This document shows, one piece after another, positions 18,101 through 26,265 of a DNA stretch of 64,000 nucleotides. The notes beneath the pieces were generated by a model. The model did not search any database, was not told the origin of the DNA, and worked only from the letters and a program-made list of their open reading frames with translations. The stretch is from Bradyrhizobium campsiandrae (GTDB lineage Bacteria; Pseudomonadota; Alphaproteobacteria; Rhizobiales; Xanthobacteraceae): the NCBI RefSeq assembly GCF_014529705.1, contig NZ_JAANIH010000007.1, positions 62,001 through 126,000 of the forward strand, written 5' to 3'. Every line of letters starts with the position of its first letter. Position 1 is the first letter of the stretch. The translations under genes were made by a program, and so were the position numbers.

Positions 18101-18411
18101 GCCTTGCTCCAGTTCGGCTCCTTGGTATCCGCCGTGAACAGTCCATCGCCGCCGACCGCGCGCACGCGCCGGAGCGCACCGCGGACCGTCTTGTCGAAGC
18201 GTCTTTCATCCGAGAGCTCGTCGACGAGATCATGGCCGGACACGACGACGATCGGCGAGCCCATCATGTCGAGCCAGAAGATGGGACCGAGCTCCTTGGC
18301 CAGCCGCGTCAAATGCTGCACCGGCGCGGCCGAATCCAGCGAGAGCATGTTGCCGACCACCGGCTTGGTCGGCGGCTGCGGAATCGGGTCCAGACGGTTC
18401 TTCGATGACAT
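15175..18411 (-). CDS. Bifunctional cytochrome P450/NADPH-P450 reductase (CYP102/BM3 type)
   Basis: 1078 residues, close to the 1,049 of P450 BM3. The P450 half (1-460) has the I-helix motif AGHETTS (271-277), ExxR (E330/R333) and the heme-binding FGNGQRACIG with Cys413. The linker near 470-495 is Ala/Pro-rich. The reductase half starts with a flavodoxin-like FMN site (YGSNLGTAEE, 503-512), followed by FAD- and NADPH-binding domains ending NRYVLDVWAGG. Such fusions hydroxylate long-chain fatty acids at subterminal carbons. It lies next to an epoxide hydrolase and a WS/DGAT gene, consistent with lipid oxidation. All key residues are intact. A family I repeat precedes it. Confidence 0.95.
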   Translation of the reverse strand: MSSKNRLDPIPQPPTKPVVGNMLSLDSAAPVQHLTRLAKELGPIFWLDMMGSPIVVVSGHDLVDELSDERRFDKTVRGALRRVRAVGGDGLFTADTKEPNWSKAHNILLQPFGNRAMQSYHPSMVDIAEQLVHKWERLNADDEIDVVHDMTALTLDTIGLCGFDYRFNSFYRRDYHPFVESLVRSLETIMMTRGLPFEQLWMQKRRKTLGEDVAFMNKMVDEIIAERRKSAEGIDDKKDMLAAMMTGIDRSTGEQLDDVNIRYQINTFLIAGHETTSGLLSYTLYALLKHPDILKKAYDEVDRVFGPDVNAKPTYQQVTQLTYITQILKEALRLWPPAPAYGISPLNDETIGGGKYKLRKGTFITILVTALHRDSSVWGPKPDAFDPENFSKEAEAKRPINAWKPFGNGQRACIGRGFAMHEAALALGMILQRFKLIDHQRYQMHLKETLTMKPEGFKIKVRPRADRERGAYGGPVAAAASTPRAPRQPTTRPGHNTPMLVLYGSNLGTAEELATRMADLAEINGFAVQLGPLDDYVGKLPQQGGVLIICASYNGAPPDNASQFVKWLGEDLTKDAFANVRYAVFGCGNSDWAATYQSVPRFIDEQLSKHGARAVYPRGEGDARSDLDGQFQKWFPAAAQVATKEFGIDWNFTRTAEDDPLYAIEPVAVTAVNTIVAQGGAVAMKVLVNDELQNRSGANPSERSTRHIEVQLPANITYRVGDHLSIVPRNDPTLVDSVARRFGFLPADQIRLRVAEGRRAQLPVGDAVSVGRLLSEFVELQQVATRKQIQIMAEHTRCPVTKPKLLAFVGEEPETLERYRSEILAKRKSVFDLLLEYPACELPFHAYLEMLSLLAPRYYSISSSPSADAARCSITVGVVEGPAASGRGTYKGICSNYLANRRAGDVVYATVRETKAGFRLPDDPSVPVIMIGPGTGLAPFRGFLQERAARKAKGARLGPAMLFFGCRHPDQDFLYAEELKALAAGGITELFTAFSRADGPKTYVQHVLAAQKDEVWPLIEQGAIIYVCGDGSRMEPDVKAALVAIYREKSGGDAAAGARWIEDMGTKNRYVLDVWAGG

Positions 18412-18445
18412 TAAAAGCGTTTCCCCCTGCCTCGATCGTCGACGT

Positions 18446-18527
18446 CGTCATTGCGAGGAGCGTAGCGACGAAGCAATCCAGACCGTCTCCACGGATCCAT
18501 TCCTGGATTGCTTCGCTCGCAATGACG
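18446..18527. repeat. Palindromic intergenic repeat, family I, copy 3
   Basis: CGTCATTGCGAGGAGCGTAG at the left, CGAAGCAATCCAGA and TCCTGGATTGCTTCG inside, CTCGCAATGACG at the right. It lies between the P450-reductase and the epoxide hydrolase and ends two bases short of the epoxide hydrolase stop codon. Confidence 0.85.
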
Positions 18528-18529
18528 GA

Positions 18530-19525
18530 TTAGCCAAACCGCCTTCTACGCCATTCGATCAAGATGGCGCTGACTTCTTCCGGTTTCTCCTGCTGCGTCC
18601 AATGGCCGCTGTCCTTCACCAGGTACTTCTCGAGATCCGCCACCAGTCTCTCCATGCCGTCGGCCGCCGAGGGCGGCAGCACGGCATCGTTCTCGGCCAT
18701 GATCATCAGCGACGGCACGGTGATATGGTGGTCCAGACCTTTCGAGCGCTCCCAATTGCGGGTGAAATTGCGATACCAGTTGATGCCGCCGGTGAAGCCG
18801 GTCTTCGTAAACGTGTCGACGAACACCTTCTTCTCGTCGGCCGACAGGATCGGAGTGCGTGGATCGACCTTGGCATCATAGGCCGCGATCATCTGCGGAA
18901 ATGCCAGATTCGTCTTTGACGAGGCGCCAACGCCGGCGATCGGGGGCTCTGCTGATTTCTCCGCCGGGCGCGGCAGCGGCTTGCGCATGAAGGCGTCAAA
19001 GGTCTGCTCGACGCGACTGCCGAAAATCCTGTCGGGCTCGCGCGCGGGATCCTGGAACTGGACGATGTACATCTCGTCGCCGAAGCGCTGGCGGAATAGC
19101 GCGATCGGATCCATCGGCGCGCGGTCCCAATGCGGCGTGTTGACACCGACGACGCCGGCAACGCGTGAAGAATGCCGCAACGGCATCTGCCAGACGACAA
19201 AGCCACCCCAGTCATGGCCGACGAAGATCGCCTTCTCAATGTGGAGATGATCAAGCAGCCCGACGAGATCGCCGGTCAAATGCTCCATGTCATAGGCTTC
19301 AACCGGCTCCGGCCGATCGGTTGCGCCATAGCCGCGCTGGTCGGGCGCGATCACGCGGATGCCGGCCTCGCTCAGCGCCTTGATCTGATGGCGCCAGGAG
19401 AAGGCGAGCTCGGGCCAGCCATGACACAGCACCACCGGAGGCTTGTCCGTGATGGGGCCCGCCTCGTAATAGCCCATGCGGATTCCGTTCGTCTGTGCGA
19501 ACCTCAGCGGCGGCATCTCGATCAT
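18530..19525 (-). CDS. Epoxide hydrolase-type alpha/beta hydrolase
   Basis: 331 residues. Family landmarks are all present: the oxyanion motif HGWPE, the nucleophile Asp in GHDWGG, the cap-domain segment WYRNFTRNWE with the conserved tyrosine, and the C-terminal SGHWTQQEKPEEV carrying the catalytic His. It would open epoxides or related substrates to diols. The order and spacing (22 bp after the WS/DGAT gene) place it in the lipid module with the P450-reductase. The physiological substrate is unknown; epoxidised fatty acids are a reasonable guess. Confidence 0.88.
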   Translation of the reverse strand: MIEMPPLRFAQTNGIRMGYYEAGPITDKPPVVLCHGWPELAFSWRHQIKALSEAGIRVIAPDQRGYGATDRPEPVEAYDMEHLTGDLVGLLDHLHIEKAIFVGHDWGGFVVWQMPLRHSSRVAGVVGVNTPHWDRAPMDPIALFRQRFGDEMYIVQFQDPAREPDRIFGSRVEQTFDAFMRKPLPRPAEKSAEPPIAGVGASSKTNLAFPQMIAAYDAKVDPRTPILSADEKKVFVDTFTKTGFTGGINWYRNFTRNWERSKGLDHHITVPSLMIMAENDAVLPPSAADGMERLVADLEKYLVKDSGHWTQQEKPEEVSAILIEWRRRRFG

Positions 19526-19546
19526 TGTGATTTCCCTGGCAAGTCC

Positions 19547-21097
19547 TTATTCGGCCGCGCCCTTGATGTCGGCCGCGGGCGGTGTATACGCCGCCTCGAG
19601 TGCCGCAAACTCCTCCGGGAGCATGTCGCACATCACCTGCACATGCGGAATGATGTTGGCGCCGACGATGAAGCCGAAATCAAGCTGGTCGCGATAGCTC
19701 TGCACCGTGATGTTGAGCGCCTGCCCATGGGTTGAGATCGACACCGGGAAGATATGCAGCAGCTCGGCGCCCGCCGCGTAGAGAGTCTGCCGCGGTCCCG
19801 GCACGTTGGACACGGTGATATTGGCCGCCGGCGGCAGAACGTCCGAAAGATTTGAGCGGCTGTAGAGCAGTGCCAGGATTTGCACCATGATCGGTGCGCC
19901 CAACATCGAAATGTTGGAGACCTGTGGCATCAAGGCCCGCAGCGGATGCGACATCTCTTTGGATTTGGTCGACTGCGCGATGATGGCCGCGAGCCGCGCC
20001 TTGGGGTCCTCGATATTGGTCGCGATCGAGCAGATCATGCCGAACACCTGGTTGTTCGCCTCGGTGTTGCCCTCCTCGCGCAGAGAGATCGGCACGGCTG
20101 CGGTCAGAGATTTCGCCGGCAGCGTGCTGTATTGCAGAAGGTAGCGGCGGACGACGCCGGAGGCCAGCGCCAGCACGACGTCGTTGAGCTTGCCGCCGGC
20201 CTGCTTGGCCAGCGCCTTGGCGCGCGACAGCGAGATCGACACGCCGGCAAAGCTGCGCTCCGACGAGATCGTCTTGTTGAGCATGGTTGGCGGCGACACC
20301 ATGCTCGCGAGGCTTTCGCGCGATTTGGGATCGGCGACCTTGCCGAGCACGTCGGACACACTCTTGATCACGGTCGGGATATTGCCGGCAAAACGCACCG
20401 CGCTCTCGATCTGATACATCGCGTTGTCGAACAGGATCGAGCCGATGTCGCTCTTGCCGGTGCGCGGCAGTTGCAGGTTCCTGGCGGCCTGCGAAGCATC
20501 CAGCGGCTGAGAGAAGAGCTGCTGATACGAATCGAGCAGGTTCGCGGCGATGTCGCGTGGCTCCTGTCCTGGCTTCGAACCAGCGGTCGGCGGATCGACC
20601 TGTCGCGGGATCGGCGAGACATCGTAGATCATGCTGGTCAAGGCTGCGCCGGCGCCGCCGTCGATCGCGGCATGGTGCATCTTGGAATAGAGCCCGACCT
20701 CATTGTCCTTCATGCCTTCGAAGACGTAGAACTCCCAGAGCGGGCGGGCGCGGTTCAACAGCTTGGCATGCATCCAGCCGACGATGCGCTCGAGCGTGGC
20801 GCGGTCACGCGGGGCCGGCAGGCTGGCGCGGAAGATGTGGCGGTCGATGTCGAACTGGTCATCCTCGACCCAAGTCGGATGATCGATGTCGAGCGGTGCC
20901 TTTTCAAGGCGCGCCTTCAGGATCGGTGCGATGTGCAGCCGCGAGACGATCATCGCCTTGAAGTCTTCGAAGAAGTCACCCTTGTAGTCGTCGGGCAGGC
21001 GAAAGATCGCCATGCTGCCGACATGCATCGGCATCTCAGGCGTTTCCAGATAGAGAAACGACGCGTCCAGCGACGACAGCTTCTTACCGTCAGCCAT
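19547..21097 (-). CDS. Wax ester synthase/diacylglycerol acyltransferase
   Basis: 516 residues. The catalytic condensation motif HHAAIDGG is at 141-148. The N-terminal SSLDASFLYLETPEMPMHVG and C-terminal NITVSNVPGPRQTLY motifs are typical of the WS/DGAT family. These enzymes esterify acyl-CoA with fatty alcohol or diacylglycerol to form neutral lipid droplets. ATG 21097 is preceded by GGGAGGG; an in-frame ATG at 21208 would add 37 residues that overlap a neighbouring hydrolase. Storage lipid next to a PHA synthase operon is notable. Which product it makes cannot be read from the sequence. Confidence 0.93.
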   Translation of the reverse strand: MADGKKLSSLDASFLYLETPEMPMHVGSMAIFRLPDDYKGDFFEDFKAMIVSRLHIAPILKARLEKAPLDIDHPTWVEDDQFDIDRHIFRASLPAPRDRATLERIVGWMHAKLLNRARPLWEFYVFEGMKDNEVGLYSKMHHAAIDGGAGAALTSMIYDVSPIPRQVDPPTAGSKPGQEPRDIAANLLDSYQQLFSQPLDASQAARNLQLPRTGKSDIGSILFDNAMYQIESAVRFAGNIPTVIKSVSDVLGKVADPKSRESLASMVSPPTMLNKTISSERSFAGVSISLSRAKALAKQAGGKLNDVVLALASGVVRRYLLQYSTLPAKSLTAAVPISLREEGNTEANNQVFGMICSIATNIEDPKARLAAIIAQSTKSKEMSHPLRALMPQVSNISMLGAPIMVQILALLYSRSNLSDVLPPAANITVSNVPGPRQTLYAAGAELLHIFPVSISTHGQALNITVQSYRDQLDFGFIVGANIIPHVQVMCDMLPEEFAALEAAYTPPAADIKGAAE

Positions 21098-21146
21098 GGT
21101 TCCCTCCCGAAGAAAATGTGACGGGCGCCTTGGACGGCGCTTCTCG

Positions 21147-21947
21147 TCAGGCCGATACTGCCCGTTCCGGCGGGGCATATGCAATGGCAAACGGCCCAGC
21201 CCGGTCAAATGGACAGAACTCCCCTTCCGCTTGCGCCAGTCGGTCCGCCACGGCCCACAATGCTGCCGGATTGACGCCGAGCCCGATATGGCTTGCCAGG
21301 TGCACTTCGATGTTCTCGGCGCGGTCGGAAGGGCGCAGCAGGCAGGTCCGCCAATTCACGACGCCGTCGGTCCGCGAATAAATCGACGTGGCGGGCACCG
21401 GAAGATCGCCTGCAATCGCCTCGCGCGCTTCCGCGAAATCCTCGACCCGCTCGCCGGACAGCGCCTCGTAGAGCGCGGTCGCATTGGTCGCCCGCACATC
21501 GTTGGCAAAGGGGCTGCCGAGTGTAATGACGTAGCGAACCATGTCGGGCACCTGGAGCGCCAGATCGCGGGCATAGACGCCGCCGAGACTCCATCCCACC
21601 AGGCTGACCTTTCGCCCACTCGCGCCGTGAATTTCGGCGAGCCGGGCGCGCAGAGCTTCCCGCATCCGCCCCAATCCGCCGAGATTGCGGCCCATCCGCC
21701 AGGCATGCGCCTCATAGCCGAGATCGCCGAGATAGCGCCGTATCGGCATCATCGAAAGATCGCTGGCGAGAAAGCCCGGCAATGCCAGCACCGGATGGCC
21801 ATCGCCCCTAGGCGCGCGCATCAGCAGCGGCGACAGCAGGACGCTGGCGTTGAGCTCGAACAGGCCGCGCGCCTCCGCGAGCAGCAGGCCAAGGGCCGGC
21901 GGACGAAGCCGGCCCGAGCCTGGCGCTCCGTCGCGGCTATCGGGCAC
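21147..21947 (-). CDS. Alpha/beta hydrolase, paralogue of 7649-8419
   Basis: 266 residues from a GTG start that shares its first base with the TAG of the upstream DUF6489 gene. The nucleophile elbow GWSLGG, VITLGSPFANDVRA and a SRTDGVVNWRTCL segment parallel the other hydrolase. The likely catalytic His lies in LASHIGLGVNP. It sits 49 bp before the WS/DGAT gene, so a role in neutral-lipid turnover is plausible. Substrate unknown. Confidence 0.82.
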   Translation of the reverse strand: MPDSRDGAPGSGRLRPPALGLLLAEARGLFELNASVLLSPLLMRAPRGDGHPVLALPGFLASDLSMMPIRRYLGDLGYEAHAWRMGRNLGGLGRMREALRARLAEIHGASGRKVSLVGWSLGGVYARDLALQVPDMVRYVITLGSPFANDVRATNATALYEALSGERVEDFAEAREAIAGDLPVPATSIYSRTDGVVNWRTCLLRPSDRAENIEVHLASHIGLGVNPAALWAVADRLAQAEGEFCPFDRAGPFAIAYAPPERAVSA

Positions 21948-22204
21948 TATTTCTTCTTGTCGCCGCTGCGCGGGGCGCCGAGACCGGCCATAGTGACGAA
22001 CATGTCCTGAAACCGTTCCGCCAGCTTGGGATCGAAGGTGAACCAGCTCTGGATCAGCGATTCCGGCGAGACCTTGTCAATGTTGCTCAGCACCTGCTGC
22101 TGGAGCTTGTCCATCACTGCCACCTGCATCGGCGACACATCAGGCAATCCAAAGAACTGGCGGGCCTCGAGGGGGGTGCAGTCGATTTCGATATTAACTT
22201 TCAT
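21947..22204 (-). CDS. DUF6489 family protein
   Basis: 85 residues: MKVNIEIDCTPLEARQFFGL at the N-terminus, then DVSPMQVAVMDKLQQQV, ending in a basic tail SGDKKK. This matches the small alphaproteobacterial DUF6489 family, which has no known function. GGAGGGG precedes ATG 22204. It overlaps the following hydrolase by one base, so they are translationally coupled. The in-frame start at 22552 adds only low-complexity residues from the divergent promoter region. Confidence 0.82.
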   Translation of the reverse strand: MKVNIEIDCTPLEARQFFGLPDVSPMQVAVMDKLQQQVLSNIDKVSPESLIQSWFTFDPKLAERFQDMFVTMAGLGAPRSGDKKK

Positions 22205-22589
22205 GTCCCCTCCGGATGAGATTCGAGCAGCGTCAGACAGTATCACCGCGACATGGTGTGCGACGCAAGCGACCTGAGACGTGAAGCCCGGCACCAGCCT
22301 CCGCATTCGAAGGATATGGTCAACCAAGCCGCGCCACCGCGATCGCGTTCCCCCCGGCGGTCCGTGGCCATTTCCGCGCTTATTCCCGGGCCCGGCAGGT
22401 CGAAAGTCGAATGTCGTCCGAATCCCTCCTGCGCCTAAATTGTTGGTCAGCATTGCTGCACAGCGGTGCAACTTGGCGCGTTCTTTGCTGGAATGGCGCT
22501 TGCACGGGTCGAGAACTCTGGGCAACATGGATCGGTTAGCCCCGCCGAACAATCAAAAATCACGGCGCGGGCGATGGAGAGGGTCAAGA
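22205..22589. other. 385-bp divergent intergenic region
   Basis: This separates the DUF6489 gene (minus) from the first peptide importer (plus). It contains the sigma-54-type promoter candidates at 22475-22505. Open frames across it lack homology and ribosome sites. I see no other gene or RNA element here. Confidence 0.6.
22475..22505 (+). promoter_or_regulatory. Two overlapping sigma-54-type promoter candidates
   Basis: TGGCGCG-TTCT-TTGCT (22475-22490) matches 11 of 12 fixed positions of the RpoN consensus TGGCACG-N4-TTGCW, with the required 10 bases between GG and GC. A second, weaker match TGGAATG-GCGC-TTGCA (22490-22505) starts at the last base of the first. They lie 85-115 bp upstream of the first importer's start codon. 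The activator site is not identified. Confidence 0.6.
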
Positions 22590-24188
22590 ATGTCAGTTGG
22601 ACGAAGTCTGTTTGCGGCGACGCTCGCCGGTGTGCTTACGTTGGCGGTCTCGCCGGCGTCGAGCCAGACGCTGCGTTACGCCAACCAGGGTGAGCTGAAG
22701 TCGCTCGACCCCTATACGCTGAACGAGTCCACAACCAGTGCGCATCTCGGCCACGTCTACGAAGGCCTGGTTGCCCGCGACAAGGACCTGAAGATCATCC
22801 CGGCGCTCGCCGAAAGCTGGGAGATCCCGGAACCGACACGCTGGCGCTTTCACCTGCGCAAGGGCGTGAAATTCCACAACGGCGACCCCTTCACCGCGGA
22901 CGATGTGGTGTTCTCGGCCGAGCGCGTGCGGGCGAAAGGCTCGAATTTCCAGAGCCGCGTTCCCGCAGACGCCAAGGTCGTCAAGATCGACGATTACACC
23001 GTCGATTTCATCCTGACCTCGCCCAATCCCATCCTGACGGCGCTGTGGGCGACCTGGTACATCATGGACAAGAAATGGGCAGAGGCGAACGATGCGGTGG
23101 CACCGACGCCCGCCGCCGCGACGACCCCGAGCTACGCCTCGCTCCACGAAAACGGCACCGGTGCCTTCACCATCGAGAGCCATCAGCCGGGCGTGAAGAC
23201 CGTCTACAAGGCCAATCCGAATTGGTGGCGCAAGCCGGAGCACAATCTGAAGGAGATTGTCTTCACGCCGATCGCAAACCCGGCCACGCGTGTCGCGGCG
23301 CTTTTATCCGGCGAGGTCGACGTGATCGAGCCGGTTCCCGTCCAGGACATCGAGCGCGTCAAAGCAAGCCCCAACGCCACGGTGCTGACCGGACCCGAGC
23401 TCCGCACCATTTTCGTCGGCATGGATCAGGCGCGCGACGAGCTCCTCTATTCGAACATCAAGGGCAAGAACCCGTTCAAGGACGTTCGCGTCCGCGAAGC
23501 CGTCTACCGGGCGATCGACGTCGACCTGATCAAGAATCGCGTCATGCGCGGGCTGTCCACGCCGTCCGCTTTGATGGTGGCCCCGGAGATCTTTGCCGCG
23601 AAGGATCTCACCCGGCCGAAGTTCGACCCCGACGCCGCCAAGAAGCTTCTGGCCGACGCCGGCTATGCCGACGGTTTCGAAGTGACGATGGACTGCCCGA
23701 ACGATCGCTATGTCAATGACGCCGCGATCTGCCAGGCCATCGTCGGGATGCTCGCGCGTATCAACATCAAGGTGGACCTGCTGGCGCAACCCAAGGCGCA
23801 GTATTTCGCCAAGGTGCTCAAGCCCGGCGGCTACAAGACCTCGCTGTACATGCTGGGCTGGACCCCGGATACGCTCGATTCCCAGAACGTGCTGCACGAC
23901 ATCATGGGCTGCCGGGACGATCCCAAGGATCCCAACCGCGGTGAGGCCAATCTCGCTGGCTATTGCAACAAGCAGTTCGACGAGCTCGCCGACAAGGTGC
24001 TGGTGGAAGCCGATGCGACCAAGCGCGACCAGTTGATCAAGCAGGCCTTCGAGATCTCGATGAAGGACTGGGCCTACGTCCCGCTGCACCAGCAGGCGCT
24101 CGCCTGGGGCGTATCGAAGAAGGTCAAACTGACCCAGCGTGCGGACAACATGGTCATGCTCTACTGGGCGACCAAGCAGGACGAGTAG
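22590..24188 (+). CDS. Peptide-type ABC transporter substrate-binding protein (SBP_bac_5)
   Basis: 532 residues. A Sec signal peptide (RSLFAATLAGVLTLAVSPASSQ) is followed by the family-5 binding-protein fold: GVKFHNGDPFTADDVVFS near residue 100 is the signature of DppA/OppA-like proteins. It delivers substrate to the permeases encoded next. ATG 22590 follows GGAGAGG by about seven bases; upstream in-frame starts lie in noncoding sequence. The gene starts an operon of SBP, two permeases and two ATPases. A strong hairpin (24205-24248) separates it from the permeases. Substrate: peptides or peptide-like molecules, by family. Confidence 0.92.
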   Translation: MSVGRSLFAATLAGVLTLAVSPASSQTLRYANQGELKSLDPYTLNESTTSAHLGHVYEGLVARDKDLKIIPALAESWEIPEPTRWRFHLRKGVKFHNGDPFTADDVVFSAERVRAKGSNFQSRVPADAKVVKIDDYTVDFILTSPNPILTALWATWYIMDKKWAEANDAVAPTPAAATTPSYASLHENGTGAFTIESHQPGVKTVYKANPNWWRKPEHNLKEIVFTPIANPATRVAALLSGEVDVIEPVPVQDIERVKASPNATVLTGPELRTIFVGMDQARDELLYSNIKGKNPFKDVRVREAVYRAIDVDLIKNRVMRGLSTPSALMVAPEIFAAKDLTRPKFDPDAAKKLLADAGYADGFEVTMDCPNDRYVNDAAICQAIVGMLARINIKVDLLAQPKAQYFAKVLKPGGYKTSLYMLGWTPDTLDSQNVLHDIMGCRDDPKDPNRGEANLAGYCNKQFDELADKVLVEADATKRDQLIKQAFEISMKDWAYVPLHQQALAWGVSKKVKLTQRADNMVMLYWATKQDE

Positions 24189-24204
24189 GTCTCGACATCC
24201 TCTG

Positions 24205-24248
24205 AAGTCCCGGAAGCCATCGCTTTCAAGATCTGGCTTCCGGGACTT
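24205..24248 (+). terminator. Intercistronic hairpin between SBP and permease genes
   Basis: A perfect 15-bp stem: AAGTCCCGGAAGCCA (24205-24219) pairs with TGGCTTCCGGGACTT (24234-24248), 14-base loop. Only a weak T run follows (GCTATTTC). It may act as a partial terminator or as an mRNA-stabilising element, giving more binding protein than permease. Confidence 0.75.
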
Positions 24249-24303
24249 GCTATTTCGGGCTAACGCAATGATGCGTGCTACTGAAGAGATGTGAAAGGAA
24301 CAG

Positions 24304-25284
24304 ATGCTCGCTTTCACACTGCGCCGAGCCATTCAGGCCATCGGTGTCATGATCGCCGTCGGAATCATCGCGTTCTCGATGTTCCGCTTCGCGGGCGATC
24401 CCGTGAACCAGATGGTGGGGATGGATACGTCCGGGGCCGAGCGCGCCGCGATCCGCAAGTCGCTCGGCCTCGACGATCCCGTGATCGTGCAGTTCGGCCG
24501 CTATGTCGGCAACGCTGCGCAATTCAAGTTCGGCGTGTCCTACCAGTTCCGCCTGCCGGTGACCAATCTGCTGATGGAGCGGATGCCCGCGACGCTCGAG
24601 CTGGCCATCGTTGCCACGATCTTTGCAATGCTCAGTGGCATTCTGATGGGCGTCTATTCCGCGCTGCGGCGCGACAGCTGGCTCGCGCATGTCTTCCAGG
24701 CCGTCTCGCTGATCGGCATCTCGCTACCAACCTTCCTGATCGGCGTTCTCATGATCTACCTGTTCTCGGTGACGCTCGGCTGGCTGCCGTCGTTCGGGCG
24801 CGGCGACGTCGTGCATATCGGCTGGTGGACGACGGGTCTCTTGACCTTGTCAGGCCTGAAGGCGCTGATCATGCCTTCGATCACGCTCGGCCTATTCCAG
24901 ATGACGCTGATCATGCGGCTCGTCCGCGCCGAGATGCTCGAAGTGTTGCGCACCGACTATATTCGTTTTGCCCGCGCGCGTGGGCTGACCACGCGGGCGA
25001 TCCATTTCGGCCACGCACTTCGCAACACGCTGGTTCCCGTCATCACCGTGGCGGGCTTGCAATTTGGCTCGGTAATTGCTTTTGCGATCATCACGGAGAC
25101 CGTGTTTCAATGGCCGGGCATGGGCCTCCTGTTCGTGCAGGCCGTTCAGAACGTCGATATCCCGATCATGGCGGCCTATCTGATGATGGTGTCCCTGATC
25201 TTCGTCACCATCAATCTCGTGGTTGATATTCTCTACACCATCGTCGATCCGCGACTGCGCTCGACGGTCAGCCGGGCGCATTAG
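24304..25284 (+). CDS. Peptide-type ABC transporter permease (DppB-like)
   Basis: 326 residues, about six membrane segments. The BPD_transp_1 domain has the EAA loop around ARARGLTTRAIHFGHALRNTL, and the N-terminal ALRRAIQAIGVMIAVGIIAFSMFRFAGDP pattern is DppB-specific. A ribosome site AAAGGAA precedes ATG 24304. It partners the DppC-like permease three bases downstream. Confidence 0.92.
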   Translation: MLAFTLRRAIQAIGVMIAVGIIAFSMFRFAGDPVNQMVGMDTSGAERAAIRKSLGLDDPVIVQFGRYVGNAAQFKFGVSYQFRLPVTNLLMERMPATLELAIVATIFAMLSGILMGVYSALRRDSWLAHVFQAVSLIGISLPTFLIGVLMIYLFSVTLGWLPSFGRGDVVHIGWWTTGLLTLSGLKALIMPSITLGLFQMTLIMRLVRAEMLEVLRTDYIRFARARGLTTRAIHFGHALRNTLVPVITVAGLQFGSVIAFAIITETVFQWPGMGLLFVQAVQNVDIPIMAAYLMMVSLIFVTINLVVDILYTIVDPRLRSTVSRAH

Positions 25285-25286
25285 CG

Positions 25287-26252
25287 ATGAGCGACGCAGT
25301 CGTTTCACACAAGGTCGAAGGCCGCGGCGCGCACGCCGCGCCGGGTTGGTTCAAGCGCACCCTCGACAGTGACCTGTTCTACTCGTTCCGCCGCTCCAAG
25401 ATCACCATGGTCGCGGCCGCAGTGACGCTGCTGTTCTTCCTGCTCGCGATCTTCGCCTCAGTGCTGTCGGTGCAGAACCCATTCGACCCGGCACAGCTCC
25501 AGTTGATGAATTCCCGCATCTCGCCGCTCTGGACCGCCGACGGCCAGAGCCCGTTCCTGCTCGGCACCGACGAGCAGGGACGCGACGTATTGTCCGCAAT
25601 CCTCTATGGCCTGCGCATTTCGCTACTTGTCGGCGTCCTCGGTGTCGTCCTCTCCGGCGCGATCGGCATCCTGCTTGGGCTGACGGCGGGCTATTTCGGC
25701 GGCGCGGTCGACGGGCTGATCATGCGCATCGCCGACGTGCAGCTTTCCTTTCCGGCGATCCTGATCGCGCTCCTGATCAACGGGATCGCCAAATCGGTCT
25801 TCGGCAACAAGCTCGACGAGATGAGCATGCTGGCGGTTTTGGTCTTCGCAATCGGCCTGAGCTTTTGGGTGCAGTATGCGCGTACGGTGCGTGGCTCGGT
25901 CCTGGTCGAGAAGAACAAGGATTATGTCGCAGCCGCGCAATTGATCGGCCTGCCCGCCCCCGTGATCATGCTGCGCCATGTACTGCCGAATACCACGGGG
26001 CCGATCCTCGTGATCGCCACCATCAACCTCGCGCTCGCCATCATCACCGAGGCGACGCTGTCGTTCCTCGGCTCGGGCATGCCCGAGACCATGCCGTCGC
26101 TGGGCACGCTGATCCGCATCGGCAACGGCTATCTGTTCGCAGGCGAATGGTGGATCGTCGCCTTCCCCGGAATCGCGCTCGCGGCGCTGATTCTGTCGAT
26201 CAATTTGCTCGGCGACTGGCTGCGCGACGCGCTCAACCCCAAGCTCAGATGA
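25287..26252 (+). CDS. Peptide-type ABC transporter permease (DppC-like)
   Basis: 321 residues, with an N-terminal cytoplasmic tail, the OppC_N segment, and the LGTDEQGRDVLSAILYGLRISL motif typical of DppC proteins. The EAA loop is near AQLIGLPAPVIMLRHVLPN. The start codon is three bases after the DppB-like stop, so the two are probably coupled. Confidence 0.92.
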   Translation: MSDAVVSHKVEGRGAHAAPGWFKRTLDSDLFYSFRRSKITMVAAAVTLLFFLLAIFASVLSVQNPFDPAQLQLMNSRISPLWTADGQSPFLLGTDEQGRDVLSAILYGLRISLLVGVLGVVLSGAIGILLGLTAGYFGGAVDGLIMRIADVQLSFPAILIALLINGIAKSVFGNKLDEMSMLAVLVFAIGLSFWVQYARTVRGSVLVEKNKDYVAAAQLIGLPAPVIMLRHVLPNTTGPILVIATINLALAIITEATLSFLGSGMPETMPSLGTLIRIGNGYLFAGEWWIVAFPGIALAALILSINLLGDWLRDALNPKLR

Positions 26253-26265
26253 GCGTGCAGCGTCC

